A stretch of DNA of 64,000 bases from Phoronis australis (lineage: Eukaryota; Phoronida; Phoronidae), in contig NMRA01000053.1 of NCBI GenBank assembly GCA_002633005.1, forward strand, positions 246,386-310,385. The letters run 5' to 3'. The position numbers and the translations under genes were made by a program. This document shows positions 58,621 to 64,000 of this stretch, in pieces. The notes beneath the pieces were generated by a model that worked only from the letters and a program-made list of their open reading frames with translations, made no database searches and was not told the origin of the DNA. Numbering within the stretch: position 1 is the first letter of the stretch; the number at the start of each line of letters is the position of its first letter.

Positions 58621-59623
58621 AATTATGGACAAAAATTATGGACAAAATTCATCAAATTCTATGATTGTGGCAACCAGTCAATTAACAATCATTTTGCAGA
58701 AAACCTCAACCTGTCTAAAGGTGACAGTGTTCTTTTTCTTGATGGTATGTAGCCAGGTATCAGTCAGCAGAGCAAGTAAGGCAATGCTTAGGTCCTCTTT
58801 GTTATTTCTCACTTTGAAATAAGAAAAACTGGAATTTGGTTAAAGCCATATGATCCGTTTTTAAACGTTTTAAAAACATTATGAATCTGCATAAAAACCA
58901 TTGAAACATACTCTCTGATACTTAATTAGAACTTTTCGTAAGTATGGGGTTGATCTACTGTCTACATATTTTTTCTTTTATTTTTTATTTTCTTAAAAAC
59001 TGCGTGATCAAAACAAACGAATGTCACCCATAATGCTGTGCGGTTTGACCTTTCGTCAACTCGAGACAGTCAGCTGTTTCCGGTACTTCTTCGAAGAAGA
59101 GAAGTTCGCCTTAACCAGGTAATTTACTTGTTTCTTGGACATTTTGATGACGATGTTGCTCCCTGTATGAGCTGAACAGTCTAACTACTATGCTTAGAAT
59201 TAGATGAAAGGATTACCTGTGGGAAAATTACGTTCTAAATTTGGGAGTAATCGTTGTGCTCGAGTTGAGTCTGCAGTGGTACCCTAGCCAGCCAGCTAGC
59301 TGTATGAAGACTGTCGTCAAAATACAGCTAGGTACCACTGACTGTGTGTTTTTCTTCCATACACCCCAGCCAGGGTAATATATGTAGTATGCAGCTTTGT
59401 ACCAAGGCTAGCCCTAGCCCAAGGTCTATCAATGTTGTGACTGAAACTGAGTGTAATGTTATTGTGGTTGGATAGATCCTGTTTGTCACTCGATGGTCGT
59501 GGGTTGAGTTTGTACCCGCTGGCAATTTTCAGACGTTGGACTTAAATTGCAAAACTATTCGTGTTTGCTGTAAGAAAAGCTTCATCTATCACCAGGGACT
59601 CTATACTCATTAGTATATTCTAT

Positions 59624-59785
59624 TAGCGGGGGCAGATCCAGGATTTTGAGTTGGGGGGAGGAGCAGGGTAGAGTATTAGCCAGGATTTAGTTTGCCAAAC
59701 ATTTGCACCGCGGAACTGCCAAATGGGATCTGGGAGAATTTTAGGGAGGCCATGACCCCCTTGCCCCCCTCTAAATCCACCACTG
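59624..59785. mobile_element. MITE with CAGTGGCGGAT ends (copy 2, inverted)
   Basis: Opposite orientation to 17755-17911: it starts gcgggggcagatccaggatt and ends cctctaaatccaccactg. It shares gagtattagccaggattt and gatctgggagaatttta with copy 1 in reverse complement. Confidence 0.65.
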
Positions 59786-60639
59786 ACAAGTCAGCTAGCT
59801 AGTCCACTTGAACACAAACCACTGGATCAGCGATGAAGCCTCAGATTGAATGTAAGCAAACTTGGGAAGTGCTGTAGACTGAAGCTTGTTGCGAAAAAAG
59901 TGAGATCATACAAAACCATGCGTGGGAGTGGGACGCAACAAATTTGATGCCTGTTATTCAGTGAAGAAATCTGGTTCTCAAATTGCAGGACACTGGGAGT
60001 GTTCACATCATTACAGAACAATATACTATGTATGGGACCTCCTCAAAGGCAAAAGGGTATAGCCAAAGGCAGATTGGTAGGAGCATTAATAAAGGTCGAG
60101 CAGGTTACATCTTGTATTATTAGTGGTATGGTCTAGATTGGGTAAATAAAGGGCTGGGGACAGGGAAAGGTTAATGAAAGTGCTTGCTTTTACCTTACGT
60201 ACCCTTTCTTGGAATTTGAGCTTGGGACTAGTCCCTTGCAGACTCACTGACTTTATTAAGAACACAATCCATCAGTTTACATGGCAGAGGGCCTAAAGAG
60301 TGCTTCGAAAATCATTTATCCTTCTCAGTGTCAGCTGTTATCAGATTTCTATCATCAGTATTGGCAAGTTAAAGCAGGAACTAAACTTAGTCTGGAAACA
60401 GCTAGAGCATTGAAGTTCCAATTTCAGGTACACTCACACTTTTGCGAAAATGTGTATCCTATGGAATGTATTGATCAATGTTATCGAACTTCATGTCACA
60501 CCAAAAGACCGACTAAAATGGTGTTGAGAGGTTTTTTTCTTCTACAACTCAGACCATAGGCCTTTAAATGCAATTTGAAAGAAAATGGAATTTCATGTTT
60601 GCTAAAGTAGATTTCTCTGTTTTTGAAAAGCAAAAATTG

Positions 60640-60820
60640 GGTCTCTACTTGTGGCAATTTTAGGTTTTGTTATATCTACCTCAATATCGACCGAGTTCAT
60701 TGATATACTTTTTAAATTTAGTAGATTTGATCCTATTGAGGAAAGAATGGCTGTTATTGATTTTTGGACAGATAGATGCATGCACTCTGGGGCCCTTTAG
60801 TAGCAAATATCTTTTTCACA
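60640..60820. repeat. Modular CCTAGTGGC-type repeat (third locus)
   Basis: Diverged fragment: cttgtggcaattttaggttt, then atctacctcaatatcgaccg, gattttt-ggacaga and cctttagtagcaaatat. Same unit order as the other two loci. Confidence 0.45.
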
Positions 60821-61019
60821 ATTGCCTCAGTATGTATCTACCTTCTTGATGGAACTCTGTGGCATTTGTGTTTCCACTGAGGAGAGCAGAGGTAGTGTTG
60901 CTCCCTCTTTTGAGAACGCTATCCCGTGTATCTGAGCTGTACGTGATGTAAACTGGGTGGACACCAAGGCCCTTTGTTGCTCTGGTTGATACATGTATAT
61001 CGCTTCCTATCCTTTTATG

Positions 61020-61510
61020 CATACAGTCTAGTCTGTAGGATCACCTGCTTGCTTGCTCTGTTCATGCTCTAGGCTGTGTCCTTTGACTGCAGGAAGTAGC
61101 CCTCCACCAGATCCCTCCATTGTTTTCGGTTCTTAGCTGTCCTTGGCCATGTTGGTCCATCTCTCTGCATGATGTCGTCTCGCCATCATCTTTTTGGTCT
61201 TCCCCTTGTTATCTTGCCTTTCCTCGGCTGCCATTAGGTTGTCCTCAGAGTCCACCTGTTATCCTTCATTCTTGCCACATGACCAGCCCATCTCCATTTC
61301 GTTTCTGTTATGCATTTTGTTATATCTGTTACTTTAGTCCATTCTTTTATCTTTGGTATTTTGTCTTTCAAGCTGTTGCCCAGCAATTTCCTTTCCATTG
61401 CTCTCTGGTTTGTTTGCATCTTATTCATAAGTTCTTTGGTTGGCACCCGTAAGTCACTATTGGCATAACGCAGTGGTTGTACACTTTTTTAGTGCTATTG
61501 GCAGCTTTTC
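61020..61510 (-). mobile_element. LINE fragment, C-terminal region of reverse transcriptase ORF
   Basis: On the minus strand the translation contains KKVYNHCVMPIVTYG, then QRAMERKLLGNSLKDKI, TETKWRWAGHVARMKDNRW, GRPKRWRDDIM and TAKNRKQWRDLVEGYF, with frame changes between segments. The order CVLPVxTYG, then QRAMER, WRWAGHVARM and RGRPxxRW is characteristic of the end of RTE/craft-type LINE ORFs. It is 5'-truncated and frameshifted. The neighbouring 61640-61960 sequence may be more of the same insertion. Confidence 0.75.
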
Positions 61511-62021
61511 GTCTAGAAATATCTCTGTATCTGCTGAAACAACCCCAACATGTTCTTCATAATTTGGCGGGTTTTTTGCCTACCACCGACGCGCTGGTAT
61601 AACGAGTTGCTGGCAAGTTTTTCTTTTGAGATGTTCTTTTCTGTAGCCTATCGATGTCCATGTCTCTCCCACAAGGCAGTGGGGACATTTGGCAGGTTTT
61701 AAGGCGTCTCCCTCTTGTCTGACAGTCTCTTCTCTGGGTACATAAGGTATTTTATAGAGTAGACTGTGCCACCAGTTTTCCTCACCTCACCCTCCGAGAC
61801 TGTCGCCAGTTTGGTCCGCGACTGTTTATTTAGGCTAGCCCTTATTCGCAGCTGTCCTCCATATCTGGAGGATGTCCACTATCCGCCACCTGTGACGCTC
61901 TGGGTCGGGGATGGTCTCCCCAAGTTCCCATCTTGCTTACACCATTATTATTAAATAATGTACACAACAAACACATACTTTCACAATTTTATTTAGTTAT
62001 TAAATATTCAAGATTGACACT

Positions 62022-62049
62022 TATTTTATTATTATTATTATTATTATTG
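62022..62049. repeat. ATT microsatellite
   Basis: Trinucleotide run (ttattattattattatta) about 28 bp long, just downstream of the LINE fragment; it may descend from the LINE 3' tail. Confidence 0.85.
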
Positions 62050-62106
62050 CGATTACTTTCATGTAAACGTGACAGCACTGGTAACATTAATGTGTTTTTG
62101 TAACGG

Positions 62107-62229
62107 ATGTAGACGGGTGTTCCTCAGGTTTACATGACTGTAGTATTCACGCTACCTGCAGCAACTTTAGTGGAGGATTCAACTGCACTTGAAAAAGTGG
62201 TTACCAAGGAAACGGGACCTCCTGCTCAG
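62107..62229 (+). pseudogene. Dead calcium-binding EGF exon
   Basis: A 123 bp stretch with the same length, phase and spacing as the live cbEGF exons: it reads DVDGCSSGLHDCSIHATCSN, then FSGGFNCT, a stop, and KSGYQGNGTSCS. There are three lesions. The acceptor position is cgg where ag is expected (62105-62106). The codon for the fifth Cys is TGA at 62190-62192 (one change from TGC/TGT). The donor is G|ATAATG where gt is expected (62230). The calcium consensus Glu is also Gly. Sequence CSNFSGGFNC still shows the hydroxylation pattern. It looks like a lost repeat module of the upstream gene. Confidence 0.88.
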
Positions 62230-62754
62230 ATAATGATTGATGGATGTAGCCATAATAGCTGTTATGATCTTTTCCCATATTGCTTTTAAGTTGAGATCAA
62301 ACTTACTTTTATGTGCAATTTACTAGACAACAATGCTTCATGAATCAATATACAGTAACTCTACACATATTTCCTACAAAAAAAATTCCAAAATGTCTTT
62401 ATTTTTCCATCTTTCAAAGGATGATTACGTTACTAAAGAAAATGGAAAATTGCCAAACGTTGTTAATGATGTCTGCACATTACAAAGCAGGCTCAGATTA
62501 AAATTTCCCCAATCTTTGCATTTGTGGAGAAATTTGTCAAAGTAGAATTTCAACCGTCGTCGGTCATATTGTGTGCTACATGAGTGCAGAATTACTGTAC
62601 ATTGAGTGGGTTTTAACTAACAAAAAATAAATAGTGGCTGTTGAATACTCATTCACTGTTGACCATCTGTTTGTGAGCTAGTCTAATTCTAAACTCTTTG
62701 AATAAATTTATTTCTCAAAATAGTAGTATGATTTTTTTTCTTTTTTCAATAAAA

Positions 62755-62970
62755 TTATTTCCTCATGATAAGTTAAATTAGGATAATTTTTTCCAAAGAA
62801 ATATAATAAAATTTACCCAAAATAGAGGCGTTCAGTTTCAGATTTCTGGTACCTGTTGATGAAAGTAGTTCCAGTTGGTTTTAGTAACTGTGTGAACCGT
62901 GCTACATTATTGGCCAGACAAAAGACTGTGGGATGCTTAACTATAGACTAGATTGATGTGTGGATTTATT
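62755..62970. repeat. Dispersed repeat (family with 39850 and 54830)
   Basis: Third member: cctcatgataagttaaatta, ccaaagaaatataataaaat, ttacccaaaatagaggc, tctggtacctgtt and ggttttagtaactgtg. Same order and orientation as 39850-40130. Confidence 0.5.
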
Positions 62971-63550
62971 CTCAGCTTGGAAAAGGCTGTTGAAACCGAA
63001 CATGAGTTTTTTGTAATGTAATCCGATCTTGCTTTAGCCACAGGCAAGGTAATTTATATACAAAGGAACACAGCTGTTTGTTTAATCCGAACATTATTAA
63101 TATGAACACTGTATGTATGGGGTTGAGAAAATAGAAACATATGAATTATATAAGAACTGTTTTTGAAAATAAAAATAGATGTATATTTGGCTTAGTTTTC
63201 TTTAGCAATTATTGCTATTACTATTTCCCTGTGCAGTTGTCAATTTTCTTATTTTTATTTACTTTGCATCTCTTGCAGCCGTTCCAAAGTAGGGGCAATG
63301 AACAGTGTGGCCGTGGCCTATTCATTTGACGGTCTAACTGACAAAATTCAACAAAATTAACCTTTTTAGAATCTAAATCTCGTACAACAACTCGTATTAG
63401 CTATACAGATTACGACGTTGAATAGGTATTTACTGAAACGGAGTTTAACTCTTGATTTTCAATTACTACTTTTGACCCAGTAGACATTTTGGGCTGGGAG
63501 GGAATACCATTCCATAATGGTTTAGAATTTTGTAGATGGTTATAACTTAC

Positions 63551-64000
63551 CGTAATCGTTCGGGTTAACGCCCATGTTCAGTTAACCGCCCATCCCCGAC
63601 TTAAAGTGCCGGGATTTCCGATTTAACCGCCCACTGCTCGGTTAACCGCCCTCCCCCGATTTTTTAAGAGTTCAAGTTAAGCGCCCATCTCTCGGTTAAG
63701 CGCCCACCCCGACTTTTAAAGAATGAAGATTTAGCGCCTAGTGCTAAGGAAATGCGCGATTCCCCGACTTTTAGAAAAAGATCGATGATCACAATGAGTG
63801 CAACGACGCCGGGACTCCGAGACGGTGGTTTAGCAATCTGAATCACAATACAGGTAAAGAGTTATTGTCTTGGGTCATGAACTCACTTCAAAATACTTGA
63901 ACCTTTTTGTCACTTTATTTTCTTCCCTTGTTTGCAAAGTTTAAGAACGCCGCCGGCGTCAAAACCTCCGCTTTCAGCGACTTTGTCTGCCGCACTGAGT
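63551..64000. mobile_element. Left end of a second TTAACCGCCCA-array transposon (runs off the window)
   Basis: Starts taccgtaatcgttcgggtta and continues with the same motif array and the same 63720-63980 interior (aagatcgatgatcacaatga, gacggtggtttagcaatctg and gaacgccgccggcgtcaaaa) as 50450-50700. The two are roughly 90% alike. The right end is outside the window. Confidence 0.8.

Noticed and set aside
62190-62192. TGA at a Cys position as selenocysteine
   Set aside because: Selenocysteine would be possible in principle, but the donor and acceptor are also lost and EGF disulfide Cys are not known to be replaced by Sec.
1-64000. CRISPR arrays, bacterial operons, riboswitches
   Set aside because: The sequence is animal genomic DNA; tandem arrays found lack repeat-spacer structure.

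Overview
The window is animal nuclear DNA: AT-rich, with large phase-consistent introns, GT-AG splice sites and many degraded mobile elements. No bacterial operons, CRISPR arrays or intact tRNA/rRNA genes were seen. Nearly identical tandem copies joined by single N characters suggest an assembly of a very heterozygous species. Together with the gene structures and repeats, this fits a marine invertebrate, perhaps a non-vertebrate deuterostome; that placement is inference.

Left part (1-12.6 kb, minus strand): the 5' half of a PIKFYVE orthologue, the PtdIns3P 5-kinase of endosomes. Seven coding exons chain in perfect phase from an ATG at 12541 through an N-terminal linker, a FYVE zinc finger and the start of the DEP domain. 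The TCP-1-like and kinase domains lie beyond the left edge. A 2.1 kb block carrying the FYVE exon is present twice, with an N at the join (4469); this is most likely two haplotypes placed in tandem.

Middle (12.6-18.9 kb): the intergenic space between two head-to-head genes. It contains a LINE remnant, a long imperfect palindrome, a cluster of tRNA-derived SINE copies, a CpG-rich block at 15.28-15.96 kb and small inverted-repeat elements.

Right part (18.9-64 kb, plus strand): a signal-peptide exon followed, after a 30.7 kb stretch, by one EGF-like exon and two calcium-binding EGF exons, all with phase 1-1 boundaries, plus a fourth EGF exon that is dead (lost splice sites and a Cys-to-stop change). 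They probably form one secreted or membrane EGF-repeat protein that continues past the right edge. The introns hold two related families of inverted-repeat DNA transposons with internal TTAAC/GCGCCCA-type motifs (22.5-24.0, 41.6-42.9, 50.3-52.7 and 63.55 kb onward), a nested insertion, a 380 bp MITE family, two LINE fragments (RNase H and reverse-transcriptase C-terminus), a 33 bp satellite and a 62 bp minisatellite that runs directly into a splice acceptor.
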